A stretch of 64,000 nt of DNA from Litorilituus sediminis. Lineage in GTDB: Bacteria > Pseudomonadota > Gammaproteobacteria > Enterobacterales > Alteromonadaceae. The DNA lies in assembly GCF_004295665.1 (NCBI RefSeq), contig NZ_CP034759.1:372001-436000 (forward strand). Reading direction: 5' to 3'. The notes beneath the pieces were generated by a model, which worked only from the letters and a program-made list of their open reading frames with translations, ran no database searches and was not told the DNA's origin. The position numbers and the translations under genes were made by a program. Of this stretch, positions 41,823 to 52,864 are shown piece after piece (position 1 is the first letter of the stretch; every line of letters starts with the position of its first letter).

Positions 41823-41945
41823 GTTAGTTGCTACTAACCTAGTAGCGTTATTTTATTTGGCATTTAAACAAAATCAATCATTATTTTGATAAAAGTTCCC
41901 ATTAAATTTTTATCAAAATAATTTTTATCTAAAAATTTAATGGGC
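41823..41945 (-). repeat. Two sets of overlapping, mutually exclusive inverted repeats between ubiG and nrdA
   Basis: Set one: GTTAGT/ACTAAC (41823-41828/41833-41838) and GCTACT/AGTAGC (41830-41835/41841-41846) share bases. Set two: a 16-bp perfect repeat (41880-41895/41909-41924, spacer 13) and a 15-bp perfect repeat (41899-41913/41931-41945, spacer 17) share 41909-41913. Only one hairpin of each set can form fully. No T-tract follows either, so they are not standard terminators. They lie 95 bases past the ubiG stop. The interval 41595-42039 holds no coding region. Confidence 0.6.
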
Positions 41946-42039
41946 TAGCTAAATTTTACATAGTAAGATGAAATTTTCTTACAATTCAAAGGTTTATGTT
42001 TTTAGCTCAAACAATAATCAAGTTGTTTATTAATGCACC

Positions 42040-42777
42040 TTATGCCTCAAGCTTCTGACAGCAAATAATGTAATTAACATCAAGAGATGGTGATAAGGTA
42101 TGGTTTTCCGTAAGCGGATTATAATGGATACCGCAGGTATCGATACATTTTAATCCATGTTTTTCAGCCCAGCCAATTAATGTTGATGGACGAATAAATT
42201 TATCGTGATCATGTGTTCCATCAGGTACCAGCTTAAGTAACTTTTCAGCAGCAACAATCGCCAGTAAATAAGCTTTAATGCTTTTATTTAGTGTGGAAAA
42301 AAAGACTAAGCCACCAGGCTTTACCATATCACTACAAGCTTGCACGATAGACTCAGGTGAGGGGACATGCTCTAGCATTTCCATACAAGTGACTATATCA
42401 AAAGTATTGGCGCTGTTATTTGCCTTCTCTTCCGCTGTGATTTTTTCATAGTCAATCTCAAGCTTACTCTCTAAGGCATGAAGTTTGGCAATATTTAATG
42501 GTTCTTCACCCATATCAATACCTGTAACTTTTGCGCCTAACTTGGCAAGAGATTCACTTAAAATACCACCGCCGCAACCAACATCAATGACTTGTTTTTT
42601 AAACAGACCGTTATCATTACCTGAATTTTGTTGCGCTAAGTGCTGACATATATATTGCACTCTCAGCGGATTAATTTGGTGTAATGGCTTAAAGTCACCA
42701 TGTAAATCCCACCACTGGCTGGCAACACTTTCAAATTTTGCAATTTCTTCATTACTTACGTTGAGAGAGTTATTCAT
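42040..42777 (-). CDS. ubiG: Ubiquinone biosynthesis O-methyltransferase
   Basis: A 245-aa class I SAM methyltransferase. It has [20 protein letters not shown] near the N-terminus, motif [17 protein letters not shown], motif post-[27 protein letters not shown] and [12 protein letters not shown], the hallmarks of UbiG. It carries out both O-methylation steps of ubiquinone synthesis, with a membrane-associating segment in the second half. It is divergent from gyrA, the same neighbours as in E. coli (ubiG-gyrA). The ATG at 42777 is the family-consistent start. Confidence 0.96.
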   Translation of the reverse strand: MNNSLNVSNEEIAKFESVASQWWDLHGDFKPLHQINPLRVQYICQHLAQQNSGNDNGLFKKQVIDVGCGGGILSESLAKLGAKVTGIDMGEEPLNIAKLHALESKLEIDYEKITAEEKANNSANTFDIVTCMEMLEHVPSPESIVQACSDMVKPGGLVFFSTLNKSIKAYLLAIVAAEKLLKLVPDGTHDHDKFIRPSTLIGWAEKHGLKCIDTCGIHYNPLTENHTLSPSLDVNYIICCQKLEA

Positions 42778-43079
42778 TACCTGTTTTATCTCTTTAATTT
42801 AAGGCGTGTCAGGATTCTAAACCAAACTGATTTTTAAACAAAGAAAATAGATCAAAGTTAGCCGCTTTTTCATAGCGATTAGTACGTTTTATAGCCGCTT
42901 GAAAGGGGATGTAATAAAGCAGTATGGCATCGGAAAAAATTGTGCTAGTATGCAGCGTTGATTACTAATTTATAGTAAATAAGATAACAATAAAAATCTT
43001 TGTATTTTAATGGTATTAATGACCTGACAATGTCCATATTCATTGATACCTAGTTTAAGTTAAGGGATACCGTCGATTT
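42778..43079. other. Divergent promoter region between ubiG and gyrA
   Basis: About 300 bases with no open reading frame of note. It must hold the divergent promoters. The gyrA leader just before the start reads TTAAGGGATACCGTCGATTT, so the nearest Shine-Dalgarno-like stretch (AAGGGA) is rather far from the ATG. I saw no strong hairpin, operator or repeat. Confidence 0.5.
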
Positions 43080-45776
43080 ATGTCCGATCTGGCCAAAGAA
43101 ATACTTCCAGTTAATATAGAAGATGAATTAAAAACCTCCTATTTAGATTATGCTATGAGTGTAATTGTAGGGCGTGCTTTACCTGATGTTCGTGATGGGT
43201 TAAAGCCGGTACACCGTCGTGTGTTATACGCAATGGATGTATTAGGAAATGACTGGAATAAAGCCTATAAAAAATCAGCTCGTGTTGTTGGTGATGTAAT
43301 AGGTAAATATCACCCTCATGGTGATACTGCTGTATACGACACCATAGTACGTATGGCGCAACCGTTTTCTATGCGTTATATGCTAGTAGATGGCCAAGGT
43401 AACTTTGGTTCTGTCGATGGTGATAGCGCAGCGGCAATGCGTTATACCGAAATTCGAATGGATAAAATTTCCCATTCAATTCTAGCGGACTTAGATAAAG
43501 AAACCGTTGATTTTGTACCTAACTATGACGGTACTGAGCATATTCCAGCCGTAATGCCAACGCGAATTCCTGCATTATTAGTCAATGGTTCCTCTGGTAT
43601 TGCTGTAGGTATGGCAACCAATATACCTCCACATAACTTAACAGAGGTAATCAATGGTTGTTTAGCGCTTATTGATAACAACGATATTAGTATTGATGAG
43701 TTAATTGAACATATACCAGGTCCTGATTTTCCTACCGCAGGTATTATCAGTGGTCGTGCTGGTATTCAAGAAGCTTACCGCACTGGCCGTGGCAAGATTA
43801 AGATTAGAGCCCGTGCAGAAATTGAAGTAAATGAATCAACAGGTAAAGAGACCATTGTTGTTCACGAGTTACCATATCAAGTAAACAAAGCTCGCCTAAT
43901 TGAAAAAATGGCTGAGCTAGTGAAAGAAAAACGCTTAGAAGGCATTTCAGCTTTACGTGATGAGTCTGATAAAGACGGTATGCGTATGGTAATTGAAGTT
44001 AAGCGAGGTGAAGTAGGTGAAGTCGTTCTTAATAACCTATACAAGCTAACACAAATGCAAGTTTCTTTTGGTTTGAATATGGTTGCCTTAGCAAATGGTC
44101 AGCCGAAAATATTCAACTTAAAAGAAATGTTAGAAGCGTTTGTACTGCACCGCCGTGAAGTGGTTACCCGCCGTACTATCTTCGAACTTCGCAAAGCCAG
44201 AGATAGAGCACATATCTTAGAAGGTTTATCTATCGCATTAGCGAACATTGAACCTATTATTCAATTAATTCAAGAGTCTAACTCAAGAAAAGAAGCCGAA
44301 GAAAAGCTTACCGCTCAAGGTTGGGAGCTTGGTAATGTTAGTGGCATGTTAGAGCGTGCCGGTACACATGCAGCACGCCCAGAATGGTTAGAAGACGAAT
44401 ATGGTATTCGCGATGGCATCTATTACTTAACTGCACAGCAAGCGAAAGCGATTGTTGAATTGCAATTGTATAAGTTAAGTGGCTTAGAGCACGAAAAGAT
44501 TCTAAATGAGTACAAAGAGTTATTAGACCTAATTGCTGAATTAATGCATATTTTAGCTAGCCCTGAGCGTTTAATGGAAGTTATTTGCGAAGAGTTAGAA
44601 GCAATTAAAGAAGAATTTGGTGACGAGCGCCGTACTGAAATCACTAATGCATCGCATGATTTATCATTAGAAGACTTAATTACAGAAGAAGATGTTGTGG
44701 TAACCTTGTCACATGAAGGCTACGTGAAGTATCAGGTATTATCTGATTATGAAGCGCAGCGTCGAGGCGGTAAAGGTAAAGCTGCGACTAAGATGAAAGA
44801 AGAAGATTTCATCGAAAGATTATTAGTTGCTAATACTCACGATACGATTTTATGTTTCTCAAATCGCGGTAAATTGTATTGGTTGAAGGTATTCCAGTTA
44901 CCATTAGCAAGTAGAACATCGCGTGGTCGCCCAATTGTTAATATTCTGCCGTTAGAGCAGGATGAACGTATCACAGCTATCTTGCCAGTTAGAGAGTACG
45001 AAGAAGATAAGTTTATTATCATGGCAACCGCATCTGGTACAGTGAAGAAGACAGCCTTAACTGCGTACTCTAATCAAAGAGCAAATGGTATTATCGCTTT
45101 AAATCTTCGCGATGATGACACTCTTATTGGTGTTGATATTACCGATGGTAATAATGACATTATGCTGTTCTCAGACGCAGGTAAGGTTGTTCGCTTTAAT
45201 GAGAAAGTGAAAGACAGTGAAACGGGTGAAATTAAGATTGATCCAGAAACGGGTGAACAGCGCTGGGCACTGAAACCTATCGGTAGAACCGGTACTGGTG
45301 TTCGCGGTATGAAACTAGAAGGTGATCAAAAAGTTGTATCACTGATTGTACCTAAGAACGATGGGCCAATTTTAACGATTACCGAGAATGGCTTTGGTAA
45401 GCGTACCGACTTAGCTGAATATCCGGCTAAGAGTCGTGCAACTAAGGGTGTTGTATCCATTAAAGTCAGTGAACGTAATGGTCCGGTTGTTGGTGCAGTT
45501 CAAGTAGAAGAGCAAGATGAAATCATGCTTATTACTGATAACGGTACCTTAGTAAGAACACGTGTTAATGAAGTGAGCGTAATTGGTCGAAATACCCAAG
45601 GTGTTCGTATGATACGTACCGCTGATGATGAGCATGTAGTTGCCTTACAACGAATTGATGAGATAGAAGAGCCAGAAGAAATATTAGAAGGTGAAGCTAG
45701 CTCAGAAGATAATGTAAACTCAGAGCAAAGCGCGCAGCAAGAAGCGAGCGACGCGAGTGATGAAGCGCAAGAATAG
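43080..45776 (+). CDS. gyrA: DNA gyrase subunit A
   Basis: An 898-aa protein with the full breakage-reunion domain. The catalytic Tyr is in [10 protein letters not shown]; the segment [19 protein letters not shown] includes Thr83 and Asp87 in E. coli numbering. The C-terminal beta-pinwheel contains the GyrA box QRRGGKG and repeats such as [20 protein letters not shown] and an acidic tail. With GyrB it introduces negative supercoils. Thr at 83 replaces the Ser of E. coli; Thr is also the wild-type residue in some other gammaproteobacteria, so no resistance is claimed. It is transcribed alone and followed by a strong terminator. Confidence 0.98.
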   Translation: MSDLAKEILPVNIEDELKTSYLDYAMSVIVGRALPDVRDGLKPVHRRVLYAMDVLGNDWNKAYKKSARVVGDVIGKYHPHGDTAVYDTIVRMAQPFSMRYMLVDGQGNFGSVDGDSAAAMRYTEIRMDKISHSILADLDKETVDFVPNYDGTEHIPAVMPTRIPALLVNGSSGIAVGMATNIPPHNLTEVINGCLALIDNNDISIDELIEHIPGPDFPTAGIISGRAGIQEAYRTGRGKIKIRARAEIEVNESTGKETIVVHELPYQVNKARLIEKMAELVKEKRLEGISALRDESDKDGMRMVIEVKRGEVGEVVLNNLYKLTQMQVSFGLNMVALANGQPKIFNLKEMLEAFVLHRREVVTRRTIFELRKARDRAHILEGLSIALANIEPIIQLIQESNSRKEAEEKLTAQGWELGNVSGMLERAGTHAARPEWLEDEYGIRDGIYYLTAQQAKAIVELQLYKLSGLEHEKILNEYKELLDLIAELMHILASPERLMEVICEELEAIKEEFGDERRTEITNASHDLSLEDLITEEDVVVTLSHEGYVKYQVLSDYEAQRRGGKGKAATKMKEEDFIERLLVANTHDTILCFSNRGKLYWLKVFQLPLASRTSRGRPIVNILPLEQDERITAILPVREYEEDKFIIMATASGTVKKTALTAYSNQRANGIIALNLRDDDTLIGVDITDGNNDIMLFSDAGKVVRFNEKVKDSETGEIKIDPETGEQRWALKPIGRTGTGVRGMKLEGDQKVVSLIVPKNDGPILTITENGFGKRTDLAEYPAKSRATKGVVSIKVSERNGPVVGAVQVEEQDEIMLITDNGTLVRTRVNEVSVIGRNTQGVRMIRTADDEHVVALQRIDEIEEPEEILEGEASSEDNVNSEQSAQQEASDASDEAQE

Positions 45777-45795
45777 CTTCAAACATTATTCTCTT

Positions 45796-45821
45796 AAAAG
45801 GCGGTAATTACCGCCTTTTTT
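45796..45821 (+). terminator. Terminator after gyrA
   Basis: A 24-base perfect palindrome (AAAAGGCGGTAA and TTACCGCCTTTT, 45796-45807 and 45808-45819) ends in a run of T. It lies 20 bases past the gyrA stop. A second small hairpin, GCGCTTT/AAAGCGC at 45859-45865/45869-45875, precedes serC but lacks a T-tract. Confidence 0.85.
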
Positions 45822-45909
45822 ATGCCTTATAGAGGCAAGTTTATTTAGAAAATGAATAGCGCTTTGTTAAAGCGCGCTTATAAAGTCATTAGTGTTAGTA
45901 GGAAGAAAA

Positions 45910-46992
45910 ATGTCAGTCGTTTATAACTTTTGTGCAGGTCCTGCCATGTTGCCAGCACCTGTTATGGCAAAAGCCCAACAAGAATTTCTAAATTGGCAAG
46001 GTACCGGTAGCTCTGTTATGGAGTTAAGTCATCGAAGTGGTATTTATATCGAGATGGCAAAACAAGCAGAAGCCGATCTTCGAGAATTAATGTTAATACC
46101 TGATAATTATAAAGTATTATTTTGTCATGGCGGTGGTCGAGGACAATTTTCTGCTGTGCCTTTAAACTTATTACCAGCAGGTAAATCGGCTGATTATATC
46201 ATTTCAGGCTCTTGGTCAAAATCGGCAGCAAGCGAAGCAAAAAAGTTTGGCGATATTAATGTTATAGATATCACCAAAACAGGTGAAAACACCACGGTAC
46301 AAGAGCCATCAAGCTGGCCATTAAATCCAAATGCCGCTTATGTTCATTATTGTCCTAATGAAACCGTTAATGGCATAGAAATTAATGAAGTGCCTGAAAC
46401 AAACGGTGTTCCCTTAGTTGCAGATATGTCATCGACTATTTTGTCACATGAAATTGATGTGACTAAGTTTGCGTTAATTTATGCAGGGGCACAGAAAAAC
46501 ATAGGTCCTTCAGGTTTAACTATCGTTATAGTCAGAGAAGACTTGCTAGGTCAAGCACAAGCTGCAACCCCTTGTATTATGAATTACAAAACCGCAGCAG
46601 ATAACGACTCTATGTATAACACACCACCGACCTATGCCTGGTATTTAGCGGGCTTAGTATTTCAATGGTTAAAAGAACAGGGCGGTGTCAGTGCAATTGA
46701 ACAGGTCAATAAGGCTAAAGCAGAATTACTATACCGCGTAATTGATGAAAGCGATTTTTATCAAAATCATATTGCCCCTGAATATCGCAGTAAGATGAAT
46801 GTACCATTTTGGTTATCGGATGATTCTTTAAATGGACAATTTTTACAAGAAGCTGAAGAGCAAGGGCTAACAGCATTAAAAGGTCACCGCTCAGTTGGTG
46901 GTATGAGAGCAAGTATTTATAATGCCATGCCGTTAGCAGGAGTTATTGCATTAACTGAGTTTATGAAGAAATTTGAAAAGAGGGTTTGCTAA
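45910..46992 (+). CDS. serC: Phosphoserine aminotransferase
   Basis: A 360-aa class V PLP aminotransferase. From ATG 45910 it begins [18 protein letters not shown], the standard SerC N-terminus; an upstream in-frame TTG adds six unlikely residues. It has [33 protein letters not shown] (in parts), a PLP-lysine segment [19 protein letters not shown] and the C-terminal [16 protein letters not shown]. It makes 3-phosphoserine for serine synthesis and serves in pyridoxal synthesis. aroA follows at once, as in many gammaproteobacteria. Confidence 0.97.
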   Translation: MSVVYNFCAGPAMLPAPVMAKAQQEFLNWQGTGSSVMELSHRSGIYIEMAKQAEADLRELMLIPDNYKVLFCHGGGRGQFSAVPLNLLPAGKSADYIISGSWSKSAASEAKKFGDINVIDITKTGENTTVQEPSSWPLNPNAAYVHYCPNETVNGIEINEVPETNGVPLVADMSSTILSHEIDVTKFALIYAGAQKNIGPSGLTIVIVREDLLGQAQAATPCIMNYKTAADNDSMYNTPPTYAWYLAGLVFQWLKEQGGVSAIEQVNKAKAELLYRVIDESDFYQNHIAPEYRSKMNVPFWLSDDSLNGQFLQEAEEQGLTALKGHRSVGGMRASIYNAMPLAGVIALTEFMKKFEKRVC

Positions 46993-46993
46993 G

Positions 46994-48274
46994 GTGGAGC
47001 AGCTAACATTACAGCCCATTGAAAAAATCAATGGCGAGGTATTTTTACCTGGGTCAAAAAGTTTGTCTAATAGAGCACTTTTAATTGCAGCATTAGCTCA
47101 TGGTACAACTAAAATCACTAACCTTTTGGTCAGTGATGATATTAACCACATGCTCAATGCATTAAAAAGTTTAGGCATTGACTATCAGTTAAGTGATTGT
47201 GGCACAGAATGTACTGTAACGGGTAATGGCGGCTTTTTTAGTGCTACTGAGCCGCTAGAGCTTTACCTAGGTAATGCTGGTACTGCAATGCGACCACTAT
47301 GTGCAGCGCTTGCAGCAAGTCATGGTGAGTTTGTTTTAACTGGCGAGCCACGCATGAAAGAAAGGCCAATTGGCCATTTAGTTGATGCACTTAACCAGTT
47401 AAATGCCGATATTGACTATCTGGAAAATAAAGATTATCCCCCCGTTAAGATAAAAGGTCAGCCACTAAACGGCTCTAAAGTCAGTATTGATGGTTCAATC
47501 TCTAGCCAATTTTTAACGGCGATATTAATGATTGCACCATTACTCGCGACAAATACCGAAATTGAAATTGAAGGTGAGTTAGTTTCTAAGCCCTATATAG
47601 ATATTACTCTAGATATAATGTCGCGTTTTGGTGTGAATGTACAAAATAATGATTATCAATCCTTTGTTGTTAAAGGCGGTCAATCATATCAAGCGTTAGA
47701 GCGCTATATGGTTGAAGGTGATGCTTCTTCTGCTTCATACTTTTTAGCTGCTGGTGCCATTAAAGGCGGCGAAGTTACCGTACATGGTGTCGGTAAATTG
47801 AGCGTTCAAGGCGATAAATACTTTGCTGATGTGCTGGAAAAAATGGGCGCAGAAGTCATATGGCATGATGAATCAATTACTGTAAAAGGTAAGCCATTAA
47901 CTGCGGTTGATCTTGATATGAACCATATCCCTGATGCAGCAATGACCATCGCAACTGCGGCACTTTTTGCTAAAGGTACTACAGTAATTCGCAATATCTA
48001 TAACTGGCGAGTTAAAGAAACAGATCGTTTAAATGCGATGGCAACTGAGCTTCGTAAAGTAGGGGCAGAAGTAGAAGAAGGTGAAGATTATATTACCATT
48101 ACGCCGCCTGAATCATTAACACATGCAGCAATTGATACTTATAACGATCACCGTGTTGCTATGTGTTTTTCGCTAGTGGCCTTAAGTGATACGCCGGTAA
48201 CCATTAATGATCCTAAATGTACAGCGAAAACATTCCCTGATTATTTTGATAAGTTAGCACAAGTTTCCTGTTAA
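46994..48274 (+). CDS. aroA: 3-phosphoshikimate 1-carboxyvinyltransferase (EPSP synthase)
   Basis: A 426-aa protein from GTG 46994 ([16 protein letters not shown]), homologous to the E. coli start MESLTLQPI and preceded by AGAGGG with a 9-base spacer; an in-frame TTG at 46973 has no such site. It has the substrate-binding [48 protein letters not shown] and the C-terminal [14 protein letters not shown]. It joins shikimate-3-phosphate and PEP in aromatic amino acid synthesis. The start lies one base after the serC stop, so the two genes are translationally coupled. Confidence 0.96.
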   Translation: MEQLTLQPIEKINGEVFLPGSKSLSNRALLIAALAHGTTKITNLLVSDDINHMLNALKSLGIDYQLSDCGTECTVTGNGGFFSATEPLELYLGNAGTAMRPLCAALAASHGEFVLTGEPRMKERPIGHLVDALNQLNADIDYLENKDYPPVKIKGQPLNGSKVSIDGSISSQFLTAILMIAPLLATNTEIEIEGELVSKPYIDITLDIMSRFGVNVQNNDYQSFVVKGGQSYQALERYMVEGDASSASYFLAAGAIKGGEVTVHGVGKLSVQGDKYFADVLEKMGAEVIWHDESITVKGKPLTAVDLDMNHIPDAAMTIATAALFAKGTTVIRNIYNWRVKETDRLNAMATELRKVGAEVEEGEDYITITPPESLTHAAIDTYNDHRVAMCFSLVALSDTPVTINDPKCTAKTFPDYFDKLAQVSC

Positions 48275-48359
48275 TTTTGTTAGAGAATATTATTTTTAGC
48301 GATTTTACTGGATTAATCCCGTATAATCTCGCCGAATTTTGATGTTAGGAGAATTATGT

Positions 48360-49058
48360 ATGCCGGAAAACACTCCAGTCATTACCATTGATGGACCAAG
48401 TGGAGCTGGTAAGGGCACTGTTGCAAGAATTGTTGCTGATCAATTAGGTTGGCACTTATTAGACAGTGGTGCAATTTACCGTGTTTTAGCAGTAGCAATA
48501 CAGCATCATGAAGTAAGCTTAGATGATGAAGAGCCTTTAATCCCTTTAGCTGCACACTTAGATGTGCAATTTGAAATTAGTAGCCAAGGAGAGAGCAAAG
48601 TAATTTTAGAAGGCGAAAATGTTACCGATACCATACGTACGGAAGAAATAGGTGAGCTAGCCTCGAAGGTAGCGGCGTTTCCACGTGTAAGAGAAGCTCT
48701 ACTTAGAAGACAGCGTGCGTTTAGCGTAGCTCCAGGGCTTGTTGCCGATGGCAGAGACATGGGCACTGTGGTTTTTACCCAAGCTCCAGTTAAAGTATTT
48801 TTAACTGCTAGCGCGGAAGAGCGAGCGCAAAGACGATATAATCAGTTGAAAGAAAAAGGCTTTGATGTTAAAATCACGCGCCTTTTGGCTGACATACGTC
48901 AACGAGATGAGCGAGATCAAAACCGCAAGGTGGCGCCGCTTGTGCCAGCTGAGGGGGCGTTAACACTTGATTCTACTGATCTTTCTATACAGGAAGTTGT
49001 CAATAAAATCTTATCATTTGCGAATGAAAAGTTAACACAAATGCAACACACCTCTTAA
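48360..49058 (+). CDS. cmk: Cytidylate kinase
   Basis: A 232-aa protein from ATG 48360 ([19 protein letters not shown]); TTAGGAGAATT supplies a ribosome-binding site 9 bases before it, while the earlier ATG at 48342 overlaps that site. P-loop [34 protein letters not shown] and [13 protein letters not shown] are the CMP kinase hallmarks. It phosphorylates CMP and dCMP. It lies between aroA and rpsA, the conserved order. Confidence 0.96.
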   Translation: MPENTPVITIDGPSGAGKGTVARIVADQLGWHLLDSGAIYRVLAVAIQHHEVSLDDEEPLIPLAAHLDVQFEISSQGESKVILEGENVTDTIRTEEIGELASKVAAFPRVREALLRRQRAFSVAPGLVADGRDMGTVVFTQAPVKVFLTASAEERAQRRYNQLKEKGFDVKITRLLADIRQRDERDQNRKVAPLVPAEGALTLDSTDLSIQEVVNKILSFANEKLTQMQHTS

Positions 49059-49203
49059 TAGTGTTTTTTAGCGATAATTAGCTATAGTTATGCTACTAAG
49101 AATTTAATTAATGATGCCTACTGTAAGGATGCACTGGGCTATTTTAACAACCCCATGAAACATGAATGTTGAGTGGATTAATAACTGAGTTTATAGACAA
49201 GTT

Positions 49204-50865
49204 ATGACTGAAAATTTTGCACAACTTTTTGAAGAAAGTTTGAAAGAAATCGAAACACGCCCGGGTTCAATTATCCGTGGTACTATCGTTCAAGTTAACA
49301 AAGACAATGTAATTGTTGATGCTGGCTTAAAATCTGAGAGTGTTATCTCAATTGACCAATTTAAAAACTCTGCTGGTGAAGTAGAAGTTGTTGTTGGTGA
49401 TGAAATCGATGTTGCTTTAGACGCTACAGATGATGGTTTCGGTGAAACAATTCTTTCTCGCGAAAAAGCAAAACGCCACGAAGCATGGCAAGTGCTTGAA
49501 AAAGCATACGAAGAAAAAGAAACTGTTATCGGTGTTATCAACGGTAAAGTTAAAGGTGGTTTCACGGTTGAAGTTAGCAACATTCGTGCTTTCTTACCGG
49601 GTTCATTAGTAGATGTACGTCCAGTACGTGACACTGCTCACCTTGAAGGTAAAGATTTAGAATTCAAAGTTATTAAGCTTGATCAAAAGCGTAATAACGT
49701 TGTTGTTTCTCGTCGTGCTGTTATCGAAGCTGAAGGTAGCCAAGAGCGTGACGAATTACTTGAGTCACTAGCTGAAGGTCAAGAAGTTAAAGGTATCGTT
49801 AAGAACCTTACTGATTACGGTGCATTCGTAGACCTAGGCGGTATTGATGGTTTACTACATATCACTGATATGGCTTGGAAGCGTGTTAAGCACCCAAGTG
49901 AAATCGTAAACGTTGGTGATGAGATCCAAGTTAAAGTATTGAAGTTCGACCGTGAGCGTACTCGTGTATCTCTAGGTATGAAGCAGTTAGGCGAAGATCC
50001 ATGGGTAGCTATTGCTAACCGTTACCCAGAAGGTTCTAAGCTTTCTGGTCGCGTAACTAACTTAACTGACTACGGTTGTTTCGTTGAAATCCAAGAAGGC
50101 GTTGAAGGTTTAGTTCACGTTTCTGAAATGGATTGGACTAACAAGAACATCCACCCATCTAAAGTTGTTAACTTAGGTGACACTGTAGAAGTATTAGTAT
50201 TAGAAATTGACGAAGAACGTCGTCGTATTTCTCTTGGTCTTAAGCAATGTATTGCTAACCCATGGGAAGAATTTGCTAAGAACTTCAACAAAGGCGATAA
50301 AGTATCAGGTAAGATCAAGTCAATCACTGACTTTGGTATCTTCATCGGTCTTGACGGTGGTATCGACGGTTTAGTTCACTTATCTGACATTTCTTGGAAC
50401 GGCGGTGAAGAAGCTGTTCGTGATTACAAGAAAGGTGACGAAATCACAGCTATCGTACTTCAAGTTGACCCAGAGCGTGAGCGTATTTCATTAGGCGTTA
50501 AGCAAGCTGAAGACGATCCTTTCAATATGTATCTGACAGATAAGAAAAAAGGTGCTATTGTTACAGGTAAGGTTGTAGAAGTTGATGCTAAAGGCGCTAA
50601 AGTTGAATTAGCAGAAAGCGTTGAAGGTTACCTACGTGTAGCTGACATTTCTGTTGATCGCGTTGAAGATGCAACAACTGTTCTTTCAGTTGGTGATGAT
50701 GTTGAAGCTAAGTTTATGGGTGTGGATCGTAAGAACCGTACTATTAGCTTATCAATCAAAGCGAAAGATCAAGCTGACGAACGTGAAGCTATGGATAACT
50801 TAAACCAAGCTGAAGAAACTGGTTTAAGTGCTATGGCAGCAGCGTTTAAAAACGCTCAAAACTAA
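49204..50865 (+). CDS. rpsA: Ribosomal protein bS1
   Basis: A 553-aa protein with six consecutive S1 (OB-fold) domains, for example [75 protein letters not shown] and [19 protein letters not shown]1 binds mRNA on the 30S subunit and promotes initiation. Codon choice shifts to a highly expressed pattern (GGT, GTA, AAC, CGT), unlike the neighbours. The first two domains bind the ribosome. ATG 49204 opens [13 protein letters not shown]. ihfB follows after a weak hairpin. Confidence 0.98.
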   Translation: MTENFAQLFEESLKEIETRPGSIIRGTIVQVNKDNVIVDAGLKSESVISIDQFKNSAGEVEVVVGDEIDVALDATDDGFGETILSREKAKRHEAWQVLEKAYEEKETVIGVINGKVKGGFTVEVSNIRAFLPGSLVDVRPVRDTAHLEGKDLEFKVIKLDQKRNNVVVSRRAVIEAEGSQERDELLESLAEGQEVKGIVKNLTDYGAFVDLGGIDGLLHITDMAWKRVKHPSEIVNVGDEIQVKVLKFDRERTRVSLGMKQLGEDPWVAIANRYPEGSKLSGRVTNLTDYGCFVEIQEGVEGLVHVSEMDWTNKNIHPSKVVNLGDTVEVLVLEIDEERRRISLGLKQCIANPWEEFAKNFNKGDKVSGKIKSITDFGIFIGLDGGIDGLVHLSDISWNGGEEAVRDYKKGDEITAIVLQVDPERERISLGVKQAEDDPFNMYLTDKKKGAIVTGKVVEVDAKGAKVELAESVEGYLRVADISVDRVEDATTVLSVGDDVEAKFMGVDRKNRTISLSIKAKDQADEREAMDNLNQAEETGLSAMAAAFKNAQN

Positions 50866-50893
50866 TATACATTAGTTACTTTTACAACTAAGC

Positions 50894-50920
50894 GAGAAGG
50901 GTGAATTGCTCTTCTCATTT
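50894..50920 (+). terminator. Weak terminator-like hairpin between rpsA and ihfB
   Basis: GAGAAGGG (50894-50901) pairs with CTCTTCTC (50909-50916) with one G-T pair and a 7-base loop, followed by ATTTTCTTAA. The T-tract is interrupted, so it may attenuate rather than stop transcription into ihfB. Confidence 0.45.
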
Positions 50921-50979
50921 TCTTAACCTTAGCGCGAAGCTAACTTTAGCGCGGTGCTACGTGAATACTGGAGGGTCAA

Positions 50980-51267
50980 ATGACCAAATCAGAACTCATT
51001 GAGAGACTGGCAGATAAATTATCACATTTATCAGCTAAAGATGTTGAAAAGTCTATTAAAGAAATTCTTGAATTGATGGCGCAATCTTTATCTAAAGGTG
51101 AGCGTATAGAAATTAGAGGTTTTGGTAGTTTTTCATTACATTATAGAGCACCAAGAGTTGGCAGAAACCCAAAAACTGGTGAGTCTGTAGAGTTAAGTGG
51201 TAAATATGTTCCACACTTCAAGCCTGGTAAAGAATTACGCGAAAGAGTGAATCTTTCTGCAGCTTAA
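50980..51267 (+). CDS. ihfB: Integration host factor subunit beta
   Basis: A 95-aa HU/IHF-family protein. It has [14 protein letters not shown], the DNA-binding signature [21 protein letters not shown] and the C-terminal [12 protein letters not shown]. It forms a heterodimer with IhfA that bends DNA at specific sites, including promoters of chemotaxis and anaerobic genes. It has its own ribosome-binding site (GGAGG) 6 bases before ATG 50980. The rpsA-ihfB order is conserved. Confidence 0.97.
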   Translation: MTKSELIERLADKLSHLSAKDVEKSIKEILELMAQSLSKGERIEIRGFGSFSLHYRAPRVGRNPKTGESVELSGKYVPHFKPGKELRERVNLSAA

Positions 51268-51297
51268 ATTGCAAAGTGATTATAGAAATTAGATAAT

Positions 51298-51329
51298 AAA
51301 CGGCGTGCATATTTGTACGCCGTTTTTTT
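51298..51329 (+). terminator. Terminator after ihfB
   Basis: AAACGGCGTGCA (51298-51309) pairs with TGTACGCCGTTT (51314-51325) with one G-T pair and a 4-base loop, then T residues to 51329. It lies 31 bases past the ihfB stop and just before lapA. Confidence 0.85.
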
Positions 51330-51359
51330 ATTTAAATTCAACAAATAAGGTAATATAAC

Positions 51360-51605
51360 GTGAGACTATATATCACATTATTTTTGATTATCGTGTTAAT
51401 CGCCATTGCATTTATTTTCGGCAGTCAGAATGAGCAAATGTTAACGTTAAATTACCTGATTGCTCGCAGTGAAATGACGGTTGCCGCAGCAGTTAGTCTA
51501 TTTACCGGCATAGGCTTTGTATTAGGCTTACTGATCACGATTTTATGGCGACTTATTCGCAAAGGCAAAAAAGCGATTGCCAATAAACAAATTCAAGAAC
51601 AATAA
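51360..51605 (+). CDS. lapA: Lipopolysaccharide assembly protein A (YciS/LapA domain)
   Basis: An 81-aa protein with two membrane helices (about residues 3-20 and 39-62) joined by SQNEQMLTLNYLIARSEM, then a basic cytoplasmic tail (RLIRKGKKAIANKQIQEQ). This is the LapA/DUF1049 layout. LapA works with LapB at the inner membrane in control of LPS synthesis and LpxC turnover. The start is GTG 51360. lapB follows after 11 bases. Confidence 0.92.
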   Translation: MRLYITLFLIIVLIAIAFIFGSQNEQMLTLNYLIARSEMTVAAAVSLFTGIGFVLGLLITILWRLIRKGKKAIANKQIQEQ

Positions 51606-51616
51606 ATACCAACTCC

Positions 51617-52786
51617 ATGATTGAATTACTTTTTTTACTTTTACCTGTTGCCATGGCCTATGGTTGGTTTATGGGGCGTAATAGTGTTAAGCAAAATCAG
51701 CAAACGGCAAAGCAAGATTTATCAATTAAGTATTCAACAGGATTAAACTATTTACTTTCTAATCAAGAAGATAAAGCTATAGACTCATTACTTGATGCCT
51801 TAAAAGTAGAAGATGATAGCGTAGAAGCGCATTTTGCTATGGCAAACTTATTTCGCAAACGCGGTGAGTTAGACCGAGCATTAAAAGTGCATGAGCATCT
51901 AGTAAGATTAGGGCACTTACCAACGAAAGATAAGCAACAAGCAGTATATGAATTAGGCAAAGATTTTTTAAGCGCTGGTTTATATGATCGGGCAGAAAAA
52001 ATGTTTTCTAAACTTTTAAAGTCGAAAACGTATGGCTTAAAGTCATTAACATTTTTACTGCAAATATATCAATCAACCAAAGATTGGCAGCAAGGTTTAA
52101 CACATAAAAAGCTGGCACTTAAACTTGCCGACAAACGCATTTTACACACCCTAGCAAATTTTTACTGTGAACTGGCAACCTCAGCATTTGAGCAAGACAA
52201 GTATCGAGAAGTCATTGAGTTGTTAGAAGAGGCATTAATTTTAGATCCCAACTCGTGTCGGGCAAATTGGCTCATGGCTAAGATCTATGAAAATCATCAG
52301 CAATGTCATCAAGCGGCGCAATGTTATCAAGATATTTATCATCAAGATAAAGAGTTTTTCCCAGATGTTATTGAGCCAATGTTTGTTTGTTACCAAAAAC
52401 TTGATGCCGAAGATGAGTTTTACAAGTTTATTAAAAAAGTTTATGACGAAACAGCAAGTTCAAGTGCATTAATTTGTTATTTAACTTATGTCAGTCAACA
52501 ACATGGTGATGGTAAAGCAAAAGAATTTATTTTAACTGCGTTAAAGCGAAGACCAACTATTCGCGGTTTTCAACACTTTGTCAAAATGCAAATGAAACAA
52601 TCTGATGACGTTGTTAACAATACAAGTTTAGATTTAATTAAAGAATTAATTAGTGAATATATCAATATAAAACATAGGTATAGTTGCCGAAGTTGCGGTT
52701 TTAATAGCTCGACTCATTATTGGTCATGTCCTTCTTGTCATGAGTGGGAGCAGTTAAAACCAGTACGTGGCCTAGAAGGTGAATAA
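51617..52786 (+). CDS. lapB: Lipopolysaccharide assembly protein B (YciM)
   Basis: A 389-aa protein. A short N-terminal membrane anchor (residues 1-17, ending with WFMGRNS) is followed by tandem TPR repeats (about residues 40-320), and a C-terminal rubredoxin-like metal site with two CxxC pairs (YSCRSCGFNSSTHYWSCPSC). LapB links FtsH to LpxC degradation and coordinates LPS assembly. Length and domain order match E. coli LapB. It is in an operon with lapA and next to pyrF, as in E. coli. Confidence 0.95.
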   Translation: MIELLFLLLPVAMAYGWFMGRNSVKQNQQTAKQDLSIKYSTGLNYLLSNQEDKAIDSLLDALKVEDDSVEAHFAMANLFRKRGELDRALKVHEHLVRLGHLPTKDKQQAVYELGKDFLSAGLYDRAEKMFSKLLKSKTYGLKSLTFLLQIYQSTKDWQQGLTHKKLALKLADKRILHTLANFYCELATSAFEQDKYREVIELLEEALILDPNSCRANWLMAKIYENHQQCHQAAQCYQDIYHQDKEFFPDVIEPMFVCYQKLDAEDEFYKFIKKVYDETASSSALICYLTYVSQQHGDGKAKEFILTALKRRPTIRGFQHFVKMQMKQSDDVVNNTSLDLIKELISEYINIKHRYSCRSCGFNSSTHYWSCPSCHEWEQLKPVRGLEGE

Positions 52787-52864
52787 ACACCAATAGCAAC
52801 TATATTTAATTAAGCTTATAAACAGCTACGGCTGTTTGAAAGAAATAAAGAATAGGAAAAATAC

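Noticed and set aside
43320-43342. Thr at GyrA position 83 instead of Ser, as a quinolone-resistance change
   Set aside because: Thr is the natural residue at this position in some gammaproteobacteria and Asp87 is intact; without a reference strain no resistance can be claimed.
45859-45875. Hairpin GCGCTTT/AAAGCGC before serC as a second gyrA terminator or serC attenuator
   Set aside because: No T-run follows and no leader peptide is present; it is short enough to occur by chance.
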